Made by a program: the position numbers and the translations under genes. Positions 1 to 20,280 of a DNA stretch of 64,000 nucleotides are shown piece by piece. Every line of letters starts with the position of its first letter. Position 1 is the first letter of the stretch. The notes under the pieces were generated by a model. It ran no database searches. It saw only the letters and a list, made by a program, of their open reading frames with translations, and was not told the DNA's origin. Origin of the DNA: Bugula neritina (lineage: Eukaryota; Bryozoa; Gymnolaemata; Cheilostomatida; Bugulidae); contig OZ037770.1 in assembly GCA_964035545.1 (NCBI GenBank), forward strand, positions 3,267,662 through 3,331,661. Direction: 5' to 3'.

Positions 1-598
1 ATTTGTCCCTATTGAAGAAATAAAATAAATTTAAATGTGAAGTCCATATTCTTGTTAGTTAAAAAATATCTACTGTATTGAATTACTTCCAATACAACAT
101 CTATTGTATTGGAACTGTGCCAATTGCCATGATGTTCAATATTTCCTTGTTTAACTATTCATGTTTACATTGACTGATCCTAAAGCAAATAGAAATATCC
201 TTAGCAACTGCAGGACAACACAATATAAGAACACTTCATTAGTTTCTAGCAAGTTTAGTAGTTGAACATATACATTGTTCATGCACTCAATGTTTCCTTT
301 AATGATTCATCAATAAATACATATCTTCCTTATTGATTTAATCTCCTAAAACAGTCCTAAGTACATTCTATTCCTACTATGAATCATACAGATATAGAGT
401 AATCGGCTGCATTTCATTTATAAACTTCCTGCCTGCATTGTGAATTATCAGAAACAAGTTAAGTTAAGTAAAGCACACAAGCTTAAATTATAGCAGGTAA
501 AATTTACTCAGTATATAATGACAAATATGTATCATTCCTAAACTTTTAAAGAGTGCTGCTTCAAAGCATAAAAACTTTGTGACATAGTACATTGTTCG
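1..598. other. AT-rich intergenic, nothing recognised
   Basis: I see no coding frame, RNA gene or repeat structure here. It is ordinary AT-rich sequence leading into the GT microsatellite. Confidence 0.5.
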
Positions 599-648
599 TG
601 TGTGTGTGTGTGTGTGTACGTGTGTGTGTGTGTGTGTGCGTGTGCGTG

Positions 649-694
<46 letters not shown>

Positions 695-755
695 TGTGTG
701 TGAGTGTGTGTGTGTGTGCGTGTTGTGTGCGTGTGTTCGCATGTGTGACAGTGTG

Positions 756-848
<93 letters not shown>
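599..848. repeat. GT microsatellite with GTGC block
   Basis: A compound tract of GT units interrupted by GA, GC and TTC variants, with a pure run of GTGC tetranucleotides at about 768-811. Open frames here encode only His-Thr or Cys-Val runs and are microsatellite artefacts. Confidence 0.97.

Positions 849-4812
<3,964 letters not shown>

Positions 4813-4858
<46 letters not shown>
4813..4858. repeat. (TA)n microsatellite, right flank of Tc1 insertion
   Basis: Short TA repeat directly abutting the right terminal repeat of the Tc1-type element. The next 145 bp up to the retrotransposon hold nothing recognisable. Confidence 0.93.
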
Positions 4859-4861
<3 letters not shown>

Positions 4862-5003
4862 CTTTTATGTTTCAATCAGCCTGACACATGGATCATACAA
4901 GAGCAAGGAGACTTGACCAACTCTATAAGTCTGTTTCTAAGCACAACTCGGTTAGTCTTAACTCTTACTCTCAGCACCTCCACTTTACTCAGAAATTTAC
5001 TCT

Positions 5004-5280
5004 TGTAGTAATTCGTGCAATTACTGTGCGTGGGTTCCTAGCTTTGTAATTATAGTCTATTTATCCACATCAATAAAGTATTTAAGTAAGATTCAATGAG
5101 GTTTATTTACTACTGAGTATATTGAAAGATACAAAAAGTACGCAGACTAGAAACACTACATCTTTACTCGTTTAGTACGCTCTCTCTACTACTACTTTCC
5201 ACATCGCTGAGGGTTATCACATGACACACTCTGATTGGCTAAAGGGGCTTGGGGGACGCGCGTATTACGTACTCACTACA
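5004..5280 (-). repeat. 3' LTR of the Ty3/gypsy element
   Basis: 277 bp, starting TGTAGT and ending ACTACA, a 6-bp terminal inverted repeat. It matches the other LTR except for C versus T in the GTATTA(C/T)GTACTC stretch near the plus-strand right edge. In sense it carries a CCAAT box in an NF-Y-like context (AGCCAATCAGA, about 5230-5240) and AATAAA at 5102-5107. Confidence 0.97.
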
Positions 5281-5291
5281 CCGCCCCCCCC
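5281..5291 (-). promoter_or_regulatory. polypurine tract of the retrotransposon
   Basis: Read on the minus strand this is GGGGGGGGCGG, directly against the 3' LTR. It is the expected plus-strand DNA primer site of an LTR retrotransposon. Confidence 0.85.
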
Positions 5292-5636
5292 AGCAGAAAG
5301 CCCTACTTTCTGATAACACAGATACAGTTAACACTAAGACACAAAACGTTACAAAAACTATAAAACTGAGAGAGCGTATGGCACATAAAAGAAAGAATAT
5401 GACTATGTACAGTAATAAAAAAAGGTATAAAAAAAATATATAACAGTAAAACACACTATGACACTGGCGGGAGGCACTTGTAAGTGAATGGTCCATAGAG
5501 TTAGAAATGCATACTTGTAGGTTACCATAAGATTGTCACACTGAGGAATTGTTCGTTAGCACCGGGCATGAGAGGGGTTCAAAATGGGGCACCACCTGCG
5601 GTACCATCACGGGTAGGGAGTTTGGGGATGTCGTCT

Positions 5637-6725
5637 TCAAGCGCTTCCTTTCATTCGGGCTACAGAGGCAGAGAGGGCCCGGAGTTCAGATGCGGCGGCA
5701 GAGATTATCGGTGTCAGCCTTTGCACTTCTTTCTTTAGTTCTCGTATCCGCTCTTCTGCTTCTCCTAGGTTCCGGGCGGAGGCAGAGTGCCAGTTGGGAG
5801 ACGAAGATGGCCAACGCCGTTTACGAGAAGGCCTTGGGGAGATGGGGGGAGAGGGACGCCATCGCTGTGGTACTTCGATGCGTCGTAGCACGACTCTGGG
5901 TATGGAGTCGGGGTGGGGCACTGTGCGTGCGGGGGGTGATGGACGGGGTACGTGTGGTCTCCTATATTTGGGTGGTTTAGGGCAGGGTCCTTGCGTGATG
6001 GTCCTGGGTGCGGGGAATTCCTGACGCAGCCGTTCATAGCGAGCTGGGTCTGATATGAATGGTCGGATGAGATCAAGGAATTGTGGAAAGGAGGGTTCGT
6101 CGACTTCGAAAAAGTGTCCAACATGGCATCCCATAGTCCGCTGGTGACGGAGGATGTAGTCCCTGTGGTAACTATATTCACCACAGGGACAAAAGGTGGT
6201 GAAATAATGTTGGGGAACGTGAACTCGAAGTCTTCGTGGGGTGGTGAAATGAAGCTGGCATAAACGGCAGGTGGTGCATTGGTCGTCGCCTTTGTGTTCT
6301 CGTATAAGTGCTTCTGTGTCTGGGGTAACCCAGCATGACTGGTGTAAGAGTGCCTCTGGAAGTGTAGTGGGAACGGGTTCCTCGTTCCAAACCATTTCCA
6401 ATGACGGCATGTCACAAGGAAGAGGAGAGAGAGCGGTATCTAAAAGAGCAGAATTACTGTTAGATCGAGTGTGATCTTTACACCATAATTCTGATGACAA
6501 CCGACTGTTACTAGTCTGGGAGTCATACATCTTTTTAGATAGCACTCGAGGGACTGAGTCGTGTCGTGTAGACCGACAGAGAGACATAGTGTCAAGCTCC
6601 AGATCTGGTAGATCGTCGGCCATCTTTATGTTCTCGTCGCCTTTCACATAGGACTCAGTCCCCAGTAGTTGTGATTCAATCAAGGCGATTAAATCAGAAC
6701 TGACTGATGGTAGACTTGTTTCCAT
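5637..6725 (-). CDS. retrotransposon ORF3: C2H2 zinc-finger/coiled-coil protein
   Basis: Intact 362-codon ORF between the end of pol (65 nt upstream) and the polypurine tract, the position env occupies in retrovirus-like gypsy elements. I see no signal peptide or membrane segment, so it is not an envelope-type protein. About residue 150 there is a classical C2H2 finger spacing (C-x2-C-x12-H-x3-H, CRLCQLHFTTPRRL...), followed by a second Cys/His group (CPC...H...GCH). A Pro/Arg-rich linker precedes a Leu/Glu/Arg-rich C-terminal segment (EERIRELKKEVQRL) that looks like a coiled coil. A consensus splice donor (CAG|GTAAGC) lies at about 6755-6763 just upstream of the ATG. Function is unknown; nucleic-acid binding is inferred from the fingers only. 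It is open although pol in the same element is broken. Confidence 0.75.
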   Translation of the reverse strand: METSLPSVSSDLIALIESQLLGTESYVKGDENIKMADDLPDLELDTMSLCRSTRHDSVPRVLSKKMYDSQTSNSRLSSELWCKDHTRSNSNSALLDTALSPLPCDMPSLEMVWNEEPVPTTLPEALLHQSCWVTPDTEALIREHKGDDQCTTCRLCQLHFTTPRRLRVHVPQHYFTTFCPCGEYSYHRDYILRHQRTMGCHVGHFFEVDEPSFPQFLDLIRPFISDPARYERLRQEFPAPRTITQGPCPKPPKYRRPHVPRPSPPARTVPHPDSIPRVVLRRIEVPQRWRPSPPISPRPSRKRRWPSSSPNWHSASARNLGEAEERIRELKKEVQRLTPIISAAASELRALSASVARMKGSA

Positions 6726-6790
6726 GAGTGGAAATGTTAGCTCAGAGCAAGCTTACCTGAGAACCCGGTATTTGTAATCATACTCAGCGT

Positions 6791-9700
6791 TCAAGCTTGG
6801 ATGTCCGTGGATTGAGTTTGAATGCGTCTGCCCTTGACAACGTCAGCGTAGGAAAAGACTGGGCAGCGTGGTTGTTGCGCACGGCTGGAACTATTTGCCC
6901 CGGGCGTAGTAGTTTTGTTTACTACTCCGCCTTCGCAAAAGTTGAGATTTCCGTGGTGTTCACAACTCCCACGCTTTGTTGCCAGTCCTTCCGTACGGCG
7001 CCCAGCTGGACTTTCGTAACTGCCGTTTGTAACACGGTCACATACGAAGTCTTTCAGGTATGCTGGGGGTTGTCTAGTACGCTGTCCCCGTTCCAGGGGA
7101 GGTGACGTATCAGCTGGAGAGGGGGTTGTAGTTGTTGGTTGGGGCGGTGTGCTCACTGGTGGGCTATTTTGCTCTACCTGTGGCGTTTCTAGCCAGTCGT
7201 TGATGATGGTGTTTCCCTCTCCGCTGTTGTCTCCGGATGGTGCCCCTCCCACGGGGGGGTTTTGCACTTCCGGACGCGGACGCGGATCCAGAAGTGGTGG
7301 GGGTAGACTTGGTACTGGGGGCGGTGGGCGCACTTCCGTTGGTGGGAGTGGCGTTTCCTGCCTCACCAAGTTCTCCTCCCGCGGCACAACCACTTCGTGT
7401 TCTGGTCCATGCCGTTGCCGCCTGCGTGTTGCTGTCTGCCTCCTGGGCTCCAACAACGGGGGGGCTGCTCCTGCTGCTCCTGGGCTAGCCCAATACGGTT
7501 TCAAGCGGGCTTCATTCTGGACAGAGACCTGTCCAGATCGCTCCAACTTGTACGTATGATTGGGCATCTCCTCAACTACTACGTAGGGTCCCACAAACTT
7601 AGGCTGGAGCTTAGCCGCTTGTCCTCGACGCCTACGGTAGTTGATCATCCACACCCAGTCCCCAGTTTGATAGAGGGGTGGTTCCTGAGAGTCTTCCTGC
7701 CGTACCTGCCACTGCTTTGCTCGCAGTATTTCGTGTGTGGCCCTCAGGTCCTCTATCAATTTACTGGCATACTCGTGGATAGTATAGTCTTGCTCTGGGA
7801 TGTGGTATGTGAGGTGGTCAGGCACTCGCATCTCTCGACCGAGCATCAGGAGGTTAGGGGTTTCCCTCGTACTGGTGTGTGGTGTACTACGGTAGGCCCG
7901 CATGACTTGCGGTAGTACCGTATCCCATTCCTCTTGACCCCGGCCGAGGAGCAGACTGCCCAGTGCATCGCCCAACATGCGGTTGTTGCGTTCCACCACC
8001 CCGTTGCCCTGAGGATGGTACGGGGTGGTCCTGCTTTGGTTTACTCCCCAGAGGCGGCAGAGGTCGCTCAACAGTTGGGACTGGAATTGAGCCCCCTGAT
8101 CCGAATGTATCTGCTCGGGTAGTCCGAGATAGCAGAATACATTTTGGTCCAGCACCCTGGCCACCGTGGGGGCGGACGCATCTGGAATAGCCAGGGCGTC
8201 CGCCCACCGTGTAAAGTGGTCGGTTAGTACTAGGATCCAACTGTTTCCTCTGGGGGTGACGGGCATGGGTCCGACTAGGTCGATAGCTACCACCTGCCAT
8301 GGCCTCCCAGCATATAGCCTACGCCGTCCCGCTTCGCCAGGGAGACGGCCATGCTTGCTGGCCTGGCAGATTTCACATTGTTTGACTCTACGCCGTACCT
8401 CACGCTCCATGCCGGGCCAGTACCACCGGAGCTGTAACTTGGAGAGCACCCTGCTTACCCCGGCGTGGGCCTGTTTGTGGGTGGCCCATACTAACTCCCG
8501 GCGTATGGCGGCTGGGCAGATCACCCTCTTTCTTCCGTACTGGCTGTTGTGAGCGGCCACTGTGATGGTCAGCAGACCATCTGGCCCGATCCGCAGAGAG
8601 TCCCAACGTTGGCAGTACGACCGTAACTCGGTGCATCCCTGCCGCAGTTGTTCTTCACTGGGTCGTCGCCCCTCCTTTTTGGCGCTATATACGTCGGCTA
8701 CTACTCCGGGGAGGTCCTCCTGGAGTCTTCGTAGCTCCCTGACGTTATCAGCCAAGACAGGATTGGCACGGAGGCGTTGGATAGCCTCCGGGGGCGTAGT
8801 GGCCTTCTGTAGGAGTTGACCCTGGTCCCCGTCATACTCCGTTTCAGAGTGGTTCAATGCTCTCAACTCGGATTTTGGGGGACCTCCATCCCTCTTCTCA
8901 ATGTTGAGACACTGCTTGCACCCCTCGTCCGGTCGCCGGCTCAGTCCATCAGCATTGCCGTGTTTCTTACCGGGCCGATGCTCGATCCGGTAAGAGAACT
9001 CGGCCAGGACCTCGAGCCATCGGGCGACTTGGCTGGACGGTTCTGCTCTCTTGCATAACCAAATCAAGGAGACGTGGTCGGTCCGCAAGCGGAACTTTCT
9101 GCCGTATAGATAAGGTCTGAAATGCTTCACCGACTTGATTACTGCCAGCAGTTCTTTTCGGGTAGTGCAGTAATTTCGTTCAGTGGGTGAGAGAGACTTA
9201 CTGTAATAGGCCACGACCACTTCGCGGCCCTCCTGCACCTGGGACAGCACAGCGCCGACATTTTGGTCACTGGCGTCAGTATCGAGGATGTACTCCAGGG
9301 CAGGGTCTGGATAGGCTAAGATAAGGGCCTCTAGCAGGCGGCCCTTGAGGCAGTCGAACACTCTCTGTTCGACGGGAGTCCACTGCCAGGTCACCCCCTT
9401 TGCGGTGAGCCAGTTTAACGGCTGCGCTACCCCCGCAAAGTCTGGTATGTATTGCCTGTAATACCCTACCAGCCCCAGGAAAGCCCGTAGTCCGGTCAAA
9501 TCTTGATGGGTTACCCGATCTTCTATAGCTCGTACCTTTTCAGGATCTGTCGCCACACCGTGACGGCCGACGACGTGCCCCAGGTACTTCACCTCTGGCT
9601 GCAAGAGAGCGCACTTGGAGGGTTTGAGCTTCAGATTGGCACCTCGGAGTCAATCGAAGACCTCCCGCAGACGGCTGACGTGTGTTTGAAAGTCTGCGGA

Positions 9701-10264
9701 GATCACGATGACGTCGTCGAGGTATACCAGCAGTGTCTTCTAGTGGAGTCCACTGAGGACCTGTTCCATGAGCCGCTGGAACGTGGCGGGGGCAGAAGTC
9801 AGTCCAAAGGGGAGGACTTTCCACTTCCATAAGCCGTCCCGCGTGATGAACGCCGCCTTCTCCTGGGCGTCCGGGCTGAGGGGGACCTGCCAATAGCCGC
9901 TCAACAAGTCTAGCGTACTGAAGTACTTGCTGCCGGCTAAGGCGTCCAGAGATTCGTCGATCCTGGGTAAGGGGTGGGCGTCCTGTATGGTCACGCTATT
10001 GAGCTTGCGATAATCCACACAGAACCGCCAACTGCCGTCTTTCTTTCAGACCAGGACGACTGGCGAGCTCCACGCACTATGTGCTGGCTCGATGAGGCCG
10101 CGGTCCAAAAGATCCCGGACTTGTTGGCTGACCTCCTTTTCCTTCTCGGGTCCCAGCCTCCTAGTGGGCTGTCGAATAGGGGTAGTCCCTGCAGCTAGCG
10201 GTATCTCATGACGGACGGCCGTGGTCAGGCTGACGTCATGGTCCCCGCTGCTGAACACATCGCT
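6791..10264 (-). pseudogene. pol: pol (RT, RNase H, integrase), interrupted by three stops
   Basis: Same frame as gag-protease throughout, with in-frame stops TGA at 10046-10048, TAG at 9740-9742 and TGA at 9650-9652; from there it is open for more than 937 codons to 6791. RT is recognised by [14 protein letters not shown] and the catalytic YLDDV motif. RNase H follows (DTDASDQNVG, then RTDH and HRPGKKHGNADGLSR). Integrase has the N-terminal H-x3-H...C-x2-C zinc site (HKQAH ... CEIC), the catalytic Asp in AIDLVG, Asp in HSDQGAQF and Glu in VVERNN, then a GPY/F-type segment (KFVGPY). The C-terminal tail is Pro-rich. The stops fall inside RT, so this copy cannot make RT without readthrough. Confidence 0.95.
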
Positions 10265-12253
10265 TTAATCACGTAGCAACTGAGCCATGGCCTGGCGTTC
10301 CACGTTGCTTGCGCAGCCGTCACACGCTGCCTGGTATAGCTCTTTGACGTGTGGTGGGACGGTCCCCCGCCTAACTGACGGGCTCTGTTGAAGACCTTCC
10401 GTCGCAGCTCCCAGCAACGGCCTTATATCCTCCTCCTGGATGGAGTGGAAGCGACCCAGCATGGATCCTGACGGCAATTGTACCGCTTCGGAGAAGGGGT
10501 TGACACACTGCACCAAGATCTCTCCTCGGTCAGTCAGCCGGTTAAGACTGCTGGCGAGTTGGATTCTTGTGTGCGCACCTTCGACAACCCCTAACCCCGA
10601 GAGTTGGCTATTGTTCACTCTGCAGTGAACGGTAGCCCGGGAGCGGCCGGGTATAGTACAGTTCCGTACTACCTGCACACCTCCCGCTAGGGGACGACCG
10701 AACTTGTCGACACAGGCGAGCTCCCTGCCGCTCATTAGCATGGCTGACTTGCTAAAGTCAATATGGCACCCGTGTCTCTTCAAGAACGGCATCCCCAGTA
10801 TGGCATCTTCTTCAAGTTGGCTGATGACGAAGGTTTCCTGAATGACCTGGTCGCGGACGCGCCCAGTCAGTTCTATGATACCGTAGAAAGGAATCCGTGA
10901 CCCGTCAGCTAGGGTGCCCGGTTCCCCGGTATAGGGAGCTAAGGCTCCCCTCTCCCTAGGGGGGAGGGTGTCAAAGACCCGACGGCTGAGGAGATTAGTG
11001 GTACACCCGGAGTCTAACAGAAAGGTGACAGCTTTGCCAGCCACCTTTCCTGGCAAAAAGTAGCTGCCTCCGTGAGGTTGTACCCGTACTCCCCCAGCGT
11101 GCTCGGTCTCTGCCGAACGAGGCTGTGCCCGTTTGTTCCGCGGTTTGCGGGGCCGGTGAGAGTTTCCTTGCGGGGGGGGGGTGTTTTGATCCTCCCCGAT
11201 GCCCTGAGGGGCCTTGCTGGTCTGCTCCATTTCTGGTAGCGGACCGAAGCGGTTGGTGAGAGGCAGAGAGAAGGGGTCTCGTGGTCGACCCGGTTGGCTG
11301 GTTCGGCGAGGTGTTTGCCACTGATGGGGGGCGTGCCGCTGGGCCCGTACGGGCTCCTGGCGACATCCACCCCGTTTTCCTCTCGGTTTGGGTCCGCGGG
11401 GCTCTGGAGGTCTCCGGGGAGGTTGGGGTTTCTGCTGCTGTTTGAATCGTGGGCCGCCTGAGTGGCGGTGTCCCTGGATGCCGCATTCCCAGCGTCGCAT
11501 AGTGGGTCTGGGGAGTTTTGTTGCTGGTCTCTTATATTTCCTGGAGTGGTTGTATGTTATGGTCGCCACCAATTGTCCCAGTTTAGTCATCAAGCGGTCC
11601 ATCTCCATCTCTATAGGGGGGTTAGTGGTAGCGGCAGCTATTCGGACCGGGTGGTCTGGCTCTCTAGAGGTTCGCGGAGTAGTCTCCTCCGTCTTGGAGA
11701 GCTGCTCGGTCCCAGCGTAGGCCTTGTTTTCTTGAATTGCGGCCTCAATCGTGGTTACTCCCTTGGCTTGTAACTGGTGGTGGAAGTCCAAAGAGTTGAG
11801 GGACTGTACAAAAACTTCGAATGTATAGCACCGTCTGTGTGTTTCTGGCAGATCGCTATACGCGGTCCGTGCCAGTCTCTGCACCAGAGTGGCGTGATCA
11901 GGAAGCGGTGTACATGTCTTGCGGAGCAGTCCCTGCAGCCTGGACTTGGCGACGGCAACGGGTATGCCAAAACGGGCCCGTAGTGTAGCAATGATCCCGT
12001 TTACGCTAGACCCCCACCCGTACGGCTTGGCTTCTTCCGTCAGTGCCATTCGCAGTTTCGCAAGAGTTACTCTTGGCGGCCATCTTGTAATGGCTGCAAC
12101 TTCACGGAACTCTTGAATGAACTGTTCAACATCTTCAAGGCCCGTGAATACGGGAACCTCTAATGTATTCCTATATGCCTCCTCTCCAGCTCTGAGAGGG
12201 CCTATGATAATGTTTCGCTCACCTTCTTCCATTGAAGTTACACTTTCGTCCAT
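10265..12253 (-). CDS. gag: gag-protease polyprotein of the Ty3/gypsy element
   Basis: 662-codon ORF starting 43 nt inside the primer site. The N-terminal 200 residues resemble retrotransposon capsid (TLEVPVFTGLEDVEQFIQEF). The zinc knuckle region (WECGIQGHRHSGG) keeps one Cys and the His but lacks two of the usual four CCHC ligands, followed by a long Arg/Pro/Gln-rich basic stretch that may bind RNA. From about residue 420 there is an aspartic protease with the active-site motif LLDSGCTTNLLS and the downstream ILGMPFL motif. The ORF ends at TAA 10265-10267 just before RT, in the same frame. Whether that stop is a decay mutation or a readthrough point cannot be told from one copy. Confidence 0.9.
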   Translation of the reverse strand: MDESVTSMEEGERNIIIGPLRAGEEAYRNTLEVPVFTGLEDVEQFIQEFREVAAITRWPPRVTLAKLRMALTEEAKPYGWGSSVNGIIATLRARFGIPVAVAKSRLQGLLRKTCTPLPDHATLVQRLARTAYSDLPETHRRCYTFEVFVQSLNSLDFHHQLQAKGVTTIEAAIQENKAYAGTEQLSKTEETTPRTSREPDHPVRIAAATTNPPIEMEMDRLMTKLGQLVATITYNHSRKYKRPATKLPRPTMRRWECGIQGHRHSGGPRFKQQQKPQPPRRPPEPRGPKPRGKRGGCRQEPVRAQRHAPHQWQTPRRTSQPGRPRDPFSLPLTNRFGPLPEMEQTSKAPQGIGEDQNTPPPQGNSHRPRKPRNKRAQPRSAETEHAGGVRVQPHGGSYFLPGKVAGKAVTFLLDSGCTTNLLSRRVFDTLPPRERGALAPYTGEPGTLADGSRIPFYGIIELTGRVRDQVIQETFVISQLEEDAILGMPFLKRHGCHIDFSKSAMLMSGRELACVDKFGRPLAGGVQVVRNCTIPGRSRATVHCRVNNSQLSGLGVVEGAHTRIQLASSLNRLTDRGEILVQCVNPFSEAVQLPSGSMLGRFHSIQEEDIRPLLGAATEGLQQSPSVRRGTVPPHVKELYQAACDGCASNVERQAMAQLLRD

Positions 12254-12295
12254 GATGTTCTAATACTTTCCCATTGTCTTTATATAGTAGCTAGT

Positions 12296-12314
12296 AATCC
12301 CACCGCTGCCACCA
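12296..12314 (-). promoter_or_regulatory. primer binding site, tRNA-Leu type
   Basis: One base after the 5' LTR the sense strand reads TGGTGGCAGCGGTGGGATT. This is complementary to the CCA-terminated 3' end of eukaryotic tRNA-Leu (AAG/CAG type, ...ATCCCACCGCTGCCACCA) over 19 nt. Confidence 0.9.
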
Positions 12315-12315
12315 C

Positions 12316-12592
12316 TGTAGTAATTCGTGCAATTACTGTGCGTGGGTTCCTAGCTTTGTAATTATAGTCTATTTATCCACATCAATAAAGTATTTAAGTA
12401 AGATTCAATGAGGTTTATTTACTACTGAGTATATTGAAAGATACAAAAAGTACGCAGACTAGAAACACTACATCTTTACTCGTTTAGTACGCTCTCTCTA
12501 CTACTACTTTCCACATCGCTGAGGGTTATCACATGACACACTCTGATTGGCTAAAGGGGCTTGGGGGACGCGCGTATTATGTACTCACTACA
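12316..12592 (-). repeat. 5' LTR of the Ty3/gypsy element
   Basis: 277 bp, TGTAGT...ACTACA, one base different from the 3' LTR. It contains the sense CCAAT box near 12546 and AATAAA at 12414-12419. Confidence 0.97.
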
Positions 12593-13273
12593 CTCTCAGT
12601 TTGAATTGTTTCTCATAACGTTTCTCAAATTAAAAAAGAAATTATTGATTTTGCCATTTCACATTGCCGCAAGTAAACATTTTTGTTATAAGGCTCATCT
12701 TACCATTATTGTTTTCTGTAACATTTTTTACCTACAAAAATACTTTAGTTAATTTATGATTTAACAAAAATTAAATTACAGTGATGCATAATTTTTAAGA
12801 AAGTCTAAAACTGTGTCATTTATTCATAAAATAAAAATAATGACTAGAAGCCATGCTTTGTAAGTCTCGAAAATATGCGATTGAGTTTACTTTTTTTTCT
12901 TGTAGTTAGCAGTCAGCTATTGCTTTGTGTGCATCTAATAGTAAAGTTATAGCTAGTCAATACTACTACTAACACGAACACAGCATTATAGACATAAGCT
13001 TTTTGATCAAAGCTTTGGGGAATTGACTTTTGGTCAAACACATTTTGTGAAAGCTCTTTAGCAACATATTTTTGACTATTAGCTATTTTTGTCATTACAT
13101 GAGTCAGTGCAGAAGTAAAGGAAAAATTTGGCTGTACTCACTTGTCCAATTGTTCTCTTTCTGTTACTAAAGATGCACTTAACTTATACTCTATTGACAA
13201 AATCATTGTGAGTTTTTTATAAAAATGTAGACTGTTGCTAATAAGCATTAAACCGAGATTATCATTTTGCATC
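12593..13273. other. intergenic between retrotransposon and carboxypeptidase gene
   Basis: AT-rich sequence with no supported gene. The 60-codon minus frame at 12913-13095 has no recognisable features. Confidence 0.5.
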
Positions 13274-13279
13274 TTTATT
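13274..13279 (-). terminator. candidate polyadenylation signal, carboxypeptidase gene 1
   Basis: AATAAA on the minus strand 92 nt beyond the stop codon of the gene at 13371-20227. Confidence 0.5.
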
Positions 13280-13370
13280 TACCAAAACAAATGTATGATG
13301 TCAATTTTAAGGTACAAGTGAAATTGTCAACTATATTTAAAATTGGTTTATGGAGGTTACAGAAAACTGA

Positions 13371-20227
<6,857 letters not shown>

Positions 20228-20272
20228 TGTCAACCTTTTGAAGTAATAATGCAGCTGTAGTAGTTTGCAGCA

Positions 20273-20280
20273 TTTTATAT
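20273..20280 (-). promoter_or_regulatory. TATA box of carboxypeptidase gene 1
   Basis: ATATAAAA on the minus strand 46 nt upstream of the start codon, with an E-box CAGCTG between them near 20252. The same TATA and CAGCTG are kept in front of the pseudogene near 23960, which supports function in the common ancestor. It implies a very short 5' leader. Confidence 0.6.

Larger units (their letters stand above)
5004..12592 (-). mobile_element. Ty3/gypsy LTR retrotransposon, near full length
   Basis: A 7.6-kb element transcribed on the minus strand, bounded by two 277-bp LTRs. Order in sense: LTR, tRNA-Leu primer site, gag-protease, reverse transcriptase, RNase H, integrase, extra zinc-finger ORF, G-rich polypurine tract, LTR. 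The RT-RNase H-integrase order defines Ty3/gypsy. The four bases CTCT precede the left LTR and follow the right LTR, a plausible 4-bp target duplication. The element is much richer in GC than the host DNA. LTRs differ at one position, so insertion is recent, but the coding region carries four nonsense codons. Confidence 0.97.

Noticed and set aside
4999-5003. 5-bp target duplication ACTCT for the retrotransposon
   Set aside because: The right-side copy would overlap the terminal A of the LTR; 4-bp CTCT is the consistent reading.
6797-9832. Plus-strand ORFs antisense to the retrotransposon
   Set aside because: GC-rich shadow frames of gag-pol and ORF3.
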